IMG/VR virus record: IMGVR_UViG_3300044946_000033
Coordinates: 1 to 20,377 of that record
From: a virus
Length of the DNA: 20,377 nucleotides
Reading direction: 5' to 3' (one strand)
How positions within the stretch are numbered: the first letter of the stretch is position 1; every line of letters starts with the position of its first letter. The notes beneath the pieces were generated by a model. It did no database searches and was not told the DNA's origin. It saw only the letters and a program-made list of their open reading frames with translations. A program made the translations under genes and the position numbers. Positions 6,485-13,280 of this stretch are shown in pieces.

Positions 6485-9130
6485 ATGCCCGACACGACGC
6501 TAAATCCTCCCGAGCAGGACGAAGAAATAGAAGCCGGTCCACGCCTCACCCCACTTCAATTTCCAGACGGTTATGTTCCCGGACGCATCGCGCCGTGGAT
6601 GTGCTCTCCGGAGCCTATTTACGGCCCTGAAGAGCTTGGCGAGTACATCTCTGCTATCGAGCAGATGACGCAGAACGTCAATAAGTGCGATGCCGCTGCG
6701 CGTATCTGGGAAGTCTTGCAAGCGTGGGAGATGCGGCTTTTCCGCAGAAATTATCAGTTCCTGAATGTCGGCTGGAAGGGCTGGGGGATGTTCGGCGGAT
6801 CGTCGGGTACTACAGGCGCAGCTTCAATCATGGCCGCTGGCAATGCCATGAAGCTGTTTTCATGCAACGTCTTTGGCGCGCGTCACAAGAAGATCACAGC
6901 TTTACTTTCTCGCGAAGTCCCAGGCACGACCGTCGCGCCGGTGGATGACGAAGACCCGATGGATCAGGCGGCGGCGGAAGAGGCTGAGAAGTTTTTAGAG
7001 GTCTTCATTCATCAAGCGAATCTTAAGTCAGTGGTAAAGAAAGCAGCAGGCTATTTCTGCACCGATGATCGAGTTGGTTTTCTGACTTACACGGTCGCAG
7101 ATCAGACACGATGGGGAACAGAGTTACCGAATCGACAGGAGCCGGTCTACGGCGCTCCAGAGAGCGAAGGCGTAACGCCAGAAACGGAGTTGGACAATGG
7201 AGAAGGCGGCGATATTCTTCAGCGGAGTGGGAATGGGGATGCTGATTCTGATGCTATGTCAGATATTGGAGCAGATACGGAACAGGGCGAACAACCCGCG
7301 CGGAGGGAGGTAACCTTCGTAGGAGGAAAACTTGAGTGGAAAGTCCCGCTCATGGCCGACGAAGAGGAAGAGATGGGCTGGTGCCGCTATCAGCACGAAG
7401 TCTCGGTCAACAAATTAAAAGCTCAGTATCCGTGGGTGAGAGACAAGATCGCCGCCGGTGGGAATGTCGGCGGAATGGACCAGATCGACAGGCTCGCAAG
7501 AATCAATGTCCGGCTGGCTGTGCAAGCGTCGTCTTCAAGCGGCGAAGCGTACAAGAATGACTCAACGGAATCAGTGACGTTCTTTAGACCCTCAGAATAC
7601 GAGGGCATTGAAGACGATGAAATCAGAGACTTGTTCAATGAGACGTTCCCTGATGGACTGGAGGTTTGGCACGCTGGCGGGAACTTTGCTTTCTGTCGTA
7701 ACGCGAGAATGTCGAAGCATGTGAAGTTCATTCATCCGGGACCAGGCGACGGGCAGAATAGAGAAGCGCTGCTGACCAATTATCTCCCGCTGCAGAAGGT
7801 GTTGAATGCCAACATCAGTCTCATTGATCGTTACTTCCGTTCTGCGGTTCCACGACGGTTTGCGCTCGAACCCTATATCAATACGCAACTCCTTAATAGC
7901 CAATCCAACGATCCCGCAAAAATCACCCCTGTCACTGGACTCGAAGACAAGCAACTCCGAATTCAGGACATTACCGGCGTGGAAAATGTTCCCACTCCCA
8001 ACAACGCGATATTCGAGTTCGTGCAGTGGCTTATCTCTGGCGGGCCAGAGGCGATGGATGGCGGCTCTCCGGCGGCGTTCGGTGAAGCGGATGGTTCGGA
8101 GGATCAGGGGGTCTTTAAGACGACGCGGCTGAAAAGGGATCAGGCTCTTCAGGTCTTCTCAATGCCTTGGGGCGCTCTCTGTGACGGAATTTGCACGATT
8201 TCTCAGCAGGCGGTCGAATCTGCGGCTGAGAATAGAATCGCAGACTTTTCAGCATCGTTGCCGGGGCAGAAAAAGCTCAAGATTGAATTGTCAAAGCTGC
8301 AGGGAAATGTATTGGTACAGCCGGAGTCTTTGGAAATCCCACAGACGATGGCCGAGCAGGAAGAGCAACTCGCCGACTTGATTGGGCAAAGTCAAAACGT
8401 CGCTCTTTATCAACAGATCATCATGGACCCCAGAAATATCGGGATTTTCATGCGTATGCCTACGCTCTCAGGTTTGGATTGCGAGACGAAGGATAACGTC
8501 GAAGATCAGCAGGGTGAGTTTGAGATTCTGATGCGGTCCGGGCCTATCCCAAATCCTCAGCTTCAGCCTCTTGTCGATCAACTGAAGGCAATCATGGCGC
8601 AGGTTTCGGAAGGTCTAACACATCCTGAGGCTCAAACGCCGGAAGGTCAACAGGCAATGCAGGCGCTTCAGCAGCAAGGTCAGCAGTTGCAGACACAGAT
8701 TCAGTCCATGCCGCCGCTTGTTTCTACGGTTCCAGTTGCTCAAGACACGAGCGAAAATCACATGATCCACGCTGCGGTAACGGTCGGGATGATGCGGAGT
8801 CCGACTGGAAGAAAATTGAAGTACGGGACGGATGAGCAGAAGGCAATCTTCCAGAATTTCGATCTTCACTGGAAAGAGCACATGCAAATGCTGAAAGCCC
8901 TCCAGCCGCCGAAGGAGATGGAGTTCAAAGGCTCGGTGTCGATTGATCCATCGAAGTTCCCGCCCGATGCACAGACGAAAATGTTTGAATCGATGGGGCT
9001 GGAAATTCCTCCGTTTGCTTTGCAGCCCCAAGATCAGACGCACGAAATCACGCAGGAAAAAGAAGGCGTTGACGCACAGGGAGTTCCGGTTAAGCAGAAG
9101 GTTTCAGTTGTTGGTAAACCGTTGACGTAA
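6485..9130 (+). CDS. Portal protein (head-tail connector), large type
   Basis: 881 residues, by far the largest gene next to the terminase, located just before a scaffold-like and a capsid gene, which is the canonical place for the portal. The N-terminal region (residues 60-250) is helical and contains FSCNVFGARHKKITALLSRE and KKAAGYFCTDDRVG, in keeping with portal clip and wing regions of P22-like and related large portals. Residues 235-285 are an acidic low-complexity insertion. The C-terminal part (about 690-770) is Gln-rich helix, as expected for a barrel domain. The dodecameric ring is the DNA channel and docks TerL. Identity rests on size, order and helical pattern; no short motif is diagnostic. 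Shine-Dalgarno is weak. Confidence 0.8.
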   Translation: MPDTTLNPPEQDEEIEAGPRLTPLQFPDGYVPGRIAPWMCSPEPIYGPEELGEYISAIEQMTQNVNKCDAAARIWEVLQAWEMRLFRRNYQFLNVGWKGWGMFGGSSGTTGAASIMAAGNAMKLFSCNVFGARHKKITALLSREVPGTTVAPVDDEDPMDQAAAEEAEKFLEVFIHQANLKSVVKKAAGYFCTDDRVGFLTYTVADQTRWGTELPNRQEPVYGAPESEGVTPETELDNGEGGDILQRSGNGDADSDAMSDIGADTEQGEQPARREVTFVGGKLEWKVPLMADEEEEMGWCRYQHEVSVNKLKAQYPWVRDKIAAGGNVGGMDQIDRLARINVRLAVQASSSSGEAYKNDSTESVTFFRPSEYEGIEDDEIRDLFNETFPDGLEVWHAGGNFAFCRNARMSKHVKFIHPGPGDGQNREALLTNYLPLQKVLNANISLIDRYFRSAVPRRFALEPYINTQLLNSQSNDPAKITPVTGLEDKQLRIQDITGVENVPTPNNAIFEFVQWLISGGPEAMDGGSPAAFGEADGSEDQGVFKTTRLKRDQALQVFSMPWGALCDGICTISQQAVESAAENRIADFSASLPGQKKLKIELSKLQGNVLVQPESLEIPQTMAEQEEQLADLIGQSQNVALYQQIIMDPRNIGIFMRMPTLSGLDCETKDNVEDQQGEFEILMRSGPIPNPQLQPLVDQLKAIMAQVSEGLTHPEAQTPEGQQAMQALQQQGQQLQTQIQSMPPLVSTVPVAQDTSENHMIHAAVTVGMMRSPTGRKLKYGTDEQKAIFQNFDLHWKEHMQMLKALQPPKEMEFKGSVSIDPSKFPPDAQTKMFESMGLEIPPFALQPQDQTHEITQEKEGVDAQGVPVKQKVSVVGKPLT

Positions 9131-9230
9131 GTTGCTCGGGAAGAACTGGCTCGGGCGCGGCCAGCGTACATCTTCCTAAGCCGAGAGGCTGAGACGGCAC
9201 CGAGCAAGACGCGCCCGGAAATGAGGAGAC
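9131..9230 (+). ncRNA. Pseudoknotted leader before the scaffold gene
   Basis: The 100-base gap shows an ordered set of helices: TTGCTCGG (9132-9139) with CCGAGCAA (9200-9207); GAAGA (9140-9144) with TCTTC (9171-9175); CTGGC (9146-9150) with GCCAG (9160-9164); and AGCC/GGCT (9079-type pairing at 9179-9182 with 9187-9190) closed by a GAGA tetraloop. The 9-base loop of the CTGGC hairpin holds CGGGCGCG (9152-9159), perfectly complementary to CGCGCCCG (9210-9217), just before the AGGAG ribosome site (9224-9228). This is a pseudoknot topology that could control translation. Complementarity is seen; the fold and function are inferred. Confidence 0.5.
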
Positions 9231-10553
9231 ATGGACGGCGAAGGCGCAGTATTGGAAGTAGAAGAGTCGCTTGAAACTCCGGGCGGCGACGGAGAAGGCG
9301 CAGGCGAACAACCCGGCGGTGGAGAGCAGCAACAGCAGGAAGACCCCTATTCCTCGAAAGCCAGCCGTGAATACTCGCAATGGCTGAAAGGTCTTCGCGA
9401 GTCCGGCGACCCGACCGCAGCAAAGTTTGCCAGACTGGCCAAAGACAATCACGGCTCGATGTATGCCCTCAAACAGCTTGATCCTAAGGGCATTGATGGC
9501 GTTCGTGAACGGTATGCTCTGCTCGATTCCGTCATTCACAATGATCCGGAACGCGGCGAATTAAAGGGTCCGGAAGCTATCGCAGCTCTCCAAGACTCCG
9601 TTCGGGAGATTGGCGAGATTGACGCGAAGATCGCCGCCGGTGACGCAACAGCACTTGATTCGTTCGATGACGAGATGAAGGCCGGGATCGTCAAGATGGC
9701 TCCGGCGATTCTTGATCTGGCGAAGTCGATGAATCCGGAAGGCTACGCAGCCGCGGTACTACCTCACTTCGTCCAAGCCCTCGCACAGTCTGACTTGGTG
9801 TCGAACTTCAACGGCCTCGTGGACGTGCTGAACGAGCAACCTCCGAAGTGGCTTACGGATTCGCAGAAAACAGCGTGGCAGGCTGACCAGCAGCAGAAGA
9901 TCGTTTCCTTGGCCGCGAACATGGGCAAGTGGCTTAACGCGCAGGCTGAGAAGGCTGGCGGCCTGAAGAATGGTGTTCCACGTGGAACAAATGGCGAAAC
10001 GAAGAAAGACCCTCTCGCAGAACGTGAGGCCGCTTTTAATCAGCGCGAACAAGAGGCCCACTGGAACACCAACATTTCACCGAAGCTCGATCAGCACGCG
10101 GCGACCGAGTTTCAGAAACTCTTTCAGCCCTATGCCAAGAGGCTCAATCTCGATGCGCCAACCGCAAATGCTTTGAAGATGGAGTTCTCCCGTAGGGTCG
10201 CGCAGACCGCAGCAAAAGATGCCAATTACATCGGCCAAATCAAGCGTTACCGGGCGATGAAGAACCCGGATCCTGGGACCGTCCTTAATTTTGCCAAGGT
10301 GCAGTTCGACAAACATGCCAAGTCTGTCATGGAATCGTTAGTCAACGAGCGGTACAAGCCGTTTCTTAATGGGAAACCCCGGCAACCGGCGGCAACCGGC
10401 GGCAAGGGCGCTCCGCCGCCGCCTCCGGGCATCCAGACCGTCACTGTCCGACCAGCTGACGGCACCCACAACCCCAAGATGCGGACGCTTCAGGACGTGC
10501 ACAACAAGATTTTCTACCTCAACAACGGCAAGAAGGTGCAAGTTAGGGCTTGA
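9231..10553 (+). CDS. Probable scaffolding protein
   Basis: 440 residues, with an acidic Gly/Glu/Gln-rich N terminus (residues 1-45), a long, almost wholly helical charged body, a proline run (GAPPPPPG, about residue 397) and a basic C-terminal end (YLNNGKKVQVRA). Acidic N terminus, helical rod and basic helix at the C terminus, directly upstream of the capsid gene, is the usual form of a phage internal scaffold, whose C terminus binds the capsid protein. No protease motif is visible. AGGAG lies only two bases before ATG 9231, unusually close. The name rests on composition and position. Confidence 0.7.
   Translation: MDGEGAVLEVEESLETPGGDGEGAGEQPGGGEQQQQEDPYSSKASREYSQWLKGLRESGDPTAAKFARLAKDNHGSMYALKQLDPKGIDGVRERYALLDSVIHNDPERGELKGPEAIAALQDSVREIGEIDAKIAAGDATALDSFDDEMKAGIVKMAPAILDLAKSMNPEGYAAAVLPHFVQALAQSDLVSNFNGLVDVLNEQPPKWLTDSQKTAWQADQQQKIVSLAANMGKWLNAQAEKAGGLKNGVPRGTNGETKKDPLAEREAAFNQREQEAHWNTNISPKLDQHAATEFQKLFQPYAKRLNLDAPTANALKMEFSRRVAQTAAKDANYIGQIKRYRAMKNPDPGTVLNFAKVQFDKHAKSVMESLVNERYKPFLNGKPRQPAATGGKGAPPPPPGIQTVTVRPADGTHNPKMRTLQDVHNKIFYLNNGKKVQVRA
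10381..10405 (+). repeat. Ten-base tandem repeat inside the scaffold gene
   Basis: GGCAACCGGC occurs twice in a row (10381-10390, 10391-10400), followed by a partial third copy GGCAA. Because the unit is not a multiple of three, each copy is read in a different frame (RQPAATGGKG), and gain or loss of one copy would shift the frame of the last 50 residues. Confidence 0.6.
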
Positions 10554-10808
10554 CACCGCAAAGAATCAGCGGTTTACTGTAATGCAGTAGGCAGGCGAGC
10601 ACAGAAAAGGTCTATTTCCCTTCGGCGAGTACGCCGTTAGAGGCTTAAAAGACGAAAGTCGGGGAACTAGGAGCCTGCCGAATAACAACGATTCGCGCCG
10701 GGGAAGCCGGGATACAAATTAAAGCGTAAGAGCTACTGCGAATCCACTGAATGAGACACGCAGCAGGAGTGTGTAAACACTGCCTGACTTCATTTCAGAG
10801 GGATTCCA
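10554..10808 (+). ncRNA. Candidate structured RNA or long leader before the capsid gene
   Basis: No gene is visible in these 255 bases, but nearly all of them can pair. In order: ACCGC/GCGGT (10555-10559 with 10569-10573); TACTG/CAGTA (10575-10579 with 10585-10589); GGCAGGC/GCCTGCC (10590-10596 with 10673-10679), enclosing CTATTTCCC/GGGAACTAG (10612-10620 with 10662-10670, one mismatch), CGGCG/CGCCG (10623-10627 with 10632-10636) and GAC-GAAA-GTC (10651-10660); GATTCGC/GCGAATC (10690-10696 with 10738-10744), enclosing CCGG/CCGG; and CAGG-AGTGT-GTAA-ACACT-G-CCTG (10764-10786). The ribosome site GAGGG is at 10798-10802. GAAA and GTAA are GNRA loops. An alternative 7-base pairing, GCAGTAG (10584-10590) with CTACTGC (10733-10739), could make a switch. 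No known RNA family was recognised. Confidence 0.5.
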
Positions 10809-12206
10809 ATGGCTTTAGCCACAGAACTAGCCGTAGAAGCGATTGAGCTTGAATCGTTTGTTGAGGAGATTCCCGACCTCCAAGCGCACTTCGATAAGCT
10901 CCAGACGCGCCTTGAAAAAGGCGGCAAAAAGATTCAATGTTCCTTCAACACCAACCGTGGCGGCACCTCGCGCGCGCCGTTCTGGGCCGGAACTCGCGTA
11001 CAGGGCGGAGCAGGGATTCAGCAGTTCGGTCTCGGAACGACAGCACCCATTGGCGGCGACACCTCCTCGGCTCCCTATGTCCCTGCCTGGGGGCGTGGCA
11101 CAGGTTCACAGTTCGTCTCGATGTGCGCCAGCCCGATTCGCTTCGTCAACGTCTGCGAAATCTCGAATCTTGCTCAATACGCGACGGACGGCAAGGAACG
11201 TGGCTTGGTCAAGTTCTCCCGCGAGGAGATGGACAAGTCTCTTCTTGCGTTCGATAACGGCGTTGAAGCGGTTCTGAACCGCGATGGCTCCGGAACTATC
11301 GACCAGATTCCCCTCACGGCGACCATTACCACAGGCGGTTCAGGCGCGCAGACCTCCATCATCGCCGGAATCAACACCGCAGCCTCATTTGTCGATCAGC
11401 AGCAGGTTCAGTTCCTGTCGGCGGTAGGCGGGACGCTCCGTGGCGGCGCTGGAGCCACAGCGACCATCTCTTACGTCGATCCAGTGACCCAGACTTTGTT
11501 CTTCTCGACTGCCCTTCCTTCGGGAACGGCGTTGGGCGACATTATCGTGGTCAACGGCGCAACGGGTTCAGCCGGAAGCTCGGTCTACGGCAAAGACTAC
11601 TGGATTCAGAATGGCAACATCGGGACATTTGGCGGAATCAACATCGCCACCTACCCCAGCCGCTTCTCTTCGCCGACGATCAACTTCGGCGGCACCGGAA
11701 CCATCGTCAATTCGACCGCTCAACGCGTTCAGTCCATCCGGATGCGCGCAATGGGCGATGATTATGACAAGAATGAGAAGTGCTTCTGGTACGCCAACCC
11801 GCAGCAAGGTGTCTCGCTGGCCGGAAACTACTACAACCCCGGCTATACCCGTCTGGACGAGGGTGGAAACGAACGTGTTCCTGACGTCGCCAAGAAGCAC
11901 ATGCAGGACACCTGGGCCGGTGATGAGGTTGTATGGTCTTCGACCGCCGAACCTTCGCGCATGGACAGGATTGTTCCGGATGCCTTCTACTTCGGCGAGC
12001 TGTTCCCGACACGCCTGCATGAATGGACACCGGGCAACCCGATTGCAGCCGTGCCGACAAACGACGGCTCGGGCGCTTCAAATGCCATCGGGACCACATA
12101 CTACGATTCGACCATGTTTGCCTACGAGCGTGCGTTCAACTTGCTCTGCCCCGAAATGCGCCAACAATTTTTTATACAGGGGTTGCCAGTTCCCGCAGAT
12201 TCTTAA
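10809..12206 (+). CDS. Probable major capsid protein
   Basis: 465 residues, directly after the scaffold gene and a long structured leader. The protein mixes an N-terminal helical arm (residues 1-40, ELAVEAIELESFVEEIPDL) with a Gly/Thr/Ala-rich beta region (about 165-290) and a C-terminal region with Trp and Tyr clusters, as expected for an HK97-type shell protein, though no diagnostic motif exists for that fold. GAGGG at 10798-10802 gives a good ribosome site. A GroES-like gene follows soon after, in keeping with a capsid protein that needs help folding. Alternative: another abundant head protein. No N-terminal processing site is evident. Confidence 0.72.
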   Translation: MALATELAVEAIELESFVEEIPDLQAHFDKLQTRLEKGGKKIQCSFNTNRGGTSRAPFWAGTRVQGGAGIQQFGLGTTAPIGGDTSSAPYVPAWGRGTGSQFVSMCASPIRFVNVCEISNLAQYATDGKERGLVKFSREEMDKSLLAFDNGVEAVLNRDGSGTIDQIPLTATITTGGSGAQTSIIAGINTAASFVDQQQVQFLSAVGGTLRGGAGATATISYVDPVTQTLFFSTALPSGTALGDIIVVNGATGSAGSSVYGKDYWIQNGNIGTFGGINIATYPSRFSSPTINFGGTGTIVNSTAQRVQSIRMRAMGDDYDKNEKCFWYANPQQGVSLAGNYYNPGYTRLDEGGNERVPDVAKKHMQDTWAGDEVVWSSTAEPSRMDRIVPDAFYFGELFPTRLHEWTPGNPIAAVPTNDGSGASNAIGTTYYDSTMFAYERAFNLLCPEMRQQFFIQGLPVPADS

Positions 12207-12229
12207 GCACTTAGCGGCCAACGTGGTGG

Positions 12230-12258
12230 TTGACAATGGTGGTCATGACGCGTAAGAT
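12230..12258 (+). promoter_or_regulatory. Promoter of the endonuclease VII-like gene
   Basis: TTGACA at 12230-12235 (perfect -35), a 17-base spacer, and TAAGAT at 12253-12258 (four of six). The predicted start of transcription falls on or within a base or two of ATG 12265, and no Shine-Dalgarno precedes that ATG, which suggests a leaderless transcript. Confidence 0.5.
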
Positions 12259-12274
12259 TAAATCATGACCACCA
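12237..12274. repeat. Perfect 12-base inverted repeat over promoter and start codon
   Basis: TGGTGGTCATGA (12237-12248) and TCATGACCACCA (12263-12274) are exact inverted copies, 14 bases apart. The -10 element lies in the spacer and the right arm includes the start codon. It could be an operator for autoregulation, or fold in read-through RNA to hide the start codon when the late operon is transcribed from upstream. Confidence 0.65.
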
Positions 12275-12855
12275 CAAAGATTTGCCCAACTTGTAAACTG
12301 GAGAAGTCGATCAATGAATTCATTAAGCCTCTACTATGGCGCTGTTACGAATGCGAGAATCAATCGCGCCGTGATCGCCGTCGTAAAAAGCGCGAGGAAT
12401 TCTTGGCGACTAATCCTCAACCTATACGCACCTCAAAGGCGTGCACGATTTGCAAAGAAGATAAGCCTCTCAGCGAGTTCTATTTTGCGAATCGCGCGAA
12501 GGGTATTCTCTCTTCCTACTGCAAGAAGTGCCAAGTCAAGCTCGGTAATGCTCAGCGAGCCGTTAGGCCGCACGGATTTGTGCGACCTAAGTGCACACGC
12601 CTCAAAACAACGGTCGAATGGTTCTTCAATCAGCTTCAAGAGCAAGAAAATCTATGTGCAATTTGCCGCCAACCTGAAATACATCCTGTCAAGGTTGGCG
12701 GCAAGACTCGAATGCTGGCTATTGACCACGATCACAAGACTGGTCGGTTGCGCGGATTGCTTTGTTTTCGTTGCAACACTGCCATTCATCAATTTGAGAA
12801 GCACGGAGATGATTGGGGCGAAAGGGCTCTAACTTATCTCCGCAAATATCGTTGA
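12265..12855 (+). CDS. Recombination endonuclease VII-like nuclease with two extra zinc fingers
   Basis: 196 residues. The C-terminal part is a typical endonuclease VII (His-Me finger) domain: zinc ligands C131/C134 and C167/C170 flank the active centre LAIDHDHKTGRLRG (D154, H155, D156, H157), and N171 follows C170. T4 endonuclease VII resolves branched DNA, but free-standing copies in phages mostly act as homing nucleases. The N-terminal half has two tandem four-cysteine fingers, C7/C10-C27/C30 and C60/C63-C86/C89, with similar spacer patterns (LEKSINEF and EDKPLSEF), indicating an internal duplication. It sits between capsid and GroES-like genes, has its own promoter and looks richer in A and T than its neighbours, all pointing to mobile cargo. 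Confidence 0.88.
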   Translation: MTTTKICPTCKLEKSINEFIKPLLWRCYECENQSRRDRRRKKREEFLATNPQPIRTSKACTICKEDKPLSEFYFANRAKGILSSYCKKCQVKLGNAQRAVRPHGFVRPKCTRLKTTVEWFFNQLQEQENLCAICRQPEIHPVKVGGKTRMLAIDHDHKTGRLRGLLCFRCNTAIHQFEKHGDDWGERALTYLRKYR

Positions 12856-12865
12856 TTCTCCCTAA

Positions 12866-12899
12866 CCGCGAGGGCGGCGCGTAATCCGCCCGGTATTTT
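12866..12899 (+). terminator. GC-rich hairpin after the endonuclease gene
   Basis: GGGCGG (12872-12877) pairs perfectly with CCGCCC (12886-12891), extended by CC (12866-12867) with GG (12892-12893) across a small bulge, and is followed by TATTTT. The U tract is short and interrupted, so this is at best a weak intrinsic terminator. It could also protect or insulate the next gene's leader. Confidence 0.35.
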
Positions 12900-12911
12900 G
12901 GAGACAGAGAC

Positions 12912-13280
12912 ATGTTCCCACGCAAGCCTTTACTGGACCGCGTTATCGTCCGGGAGATTCCGCTTTCTGAGTATTACGAGACGCAGACAGTTGATGGAAA
13001 ATCACTGGAAGCTGATCTTGACGATTCACGCCGCACTGACCGCAGCGACCGTGGCGTTGTGGTTGCGGTGAGCGACAAGGTCGATGACGTTCGCGTGGGA
13101 GACACGGTTTTCTTTGATGAATTCTCTCTCTGCGATCCGGTTTATCTAAATCCGGCGCACAAGCATCGTTCGGATTTGCCGAAATACTGGCAGATGCGCG
13201 TGGCGGATTTGAAGGGCGTGAGCACTGAGCCAATACGCAGGGAACTTGGAATCCACATGGAGGATACCGTTCTTGCGTGA
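12912..13280 (+). CDS. GroES-like co-chaperonin
   Basis: 122 residues. PLLDRVIVREI at residues 6-16 matches the first strand of GroES/Cpn10 (PLHDRVIVKR in the bacterial protein), RGVVVAV (47-53) matches RGEVLAV, and VRVGDTVFF (60-68) matches VKVGDIVIF. Residues 17-45 fall where GroES has its mobile loop, which contacts GroEL, but the sequence differs and is longer. The tail has an added extension. Phage co-chaperonins such as T4 gp31 replace GroES so that host GroEL can fold a large capsid protein, and this gene follows the capsid gene closely. GGAG at 12900-12903 is eight bases before the ATG. The alternative is a head protein with an OB-like barrel. Confidence 0.65.
   Translation: MFPRKPLLDRVIVREIPLSEYYETQTVDGKSLEADLDDSRRTDRSDRGVVVAVSDKVDDVRVGDTVFFDEFSLCDPVYLNPAHKHRSDLPKYWQMRVADLKGVSTEPIRRELGIHMEDTVLA
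13259..13263 (+). promoter_or_regulatory. Shine-Dalgarno GGAGG selecting a TTG start at 13273
   Basis: GGAGG within the end of the GroES-like gene lies nine bases before TTG 13273, in the frame of the next gene. It is a much better ribosome site than that of the longer TTG start at 13246. Confidence 0.5.

Noticed and set aside
10554-10808. Group I intron, hammerhead ribozyme, tRNA or tmRNA in the capsid leader
   Set aside because: I looked for the P7/P3 core segments, the CTGATGA plus GAAA core, a T-loop sequence and a tag-encoding frame, and found no convincing match. A sequence CTGAATGAG resembles part of a hammerhead core but has an extra base and no partner strands.
10751-10852. Short frame starting ATGAGACACGCAGCAGG with a CKHC motif
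   Set aside because: No ribosome site, and it runs out of frame into the capsid gene; the two cysteines are probably chance.
11611-12255. Plus-strand frame of 214 codons within the capsid gene
   Set aside because: Arg/Ser/Pro-rich out-of-frame product of the capsid gene with no ribosome site; a typical shadow.
12265-12855. Endonuclease gene as part of an intron splitting the capsid gene
   Set aside because: The capsid frame ends with a normal stop at 12206 and does not resume after 12855; the gene is free-standing.
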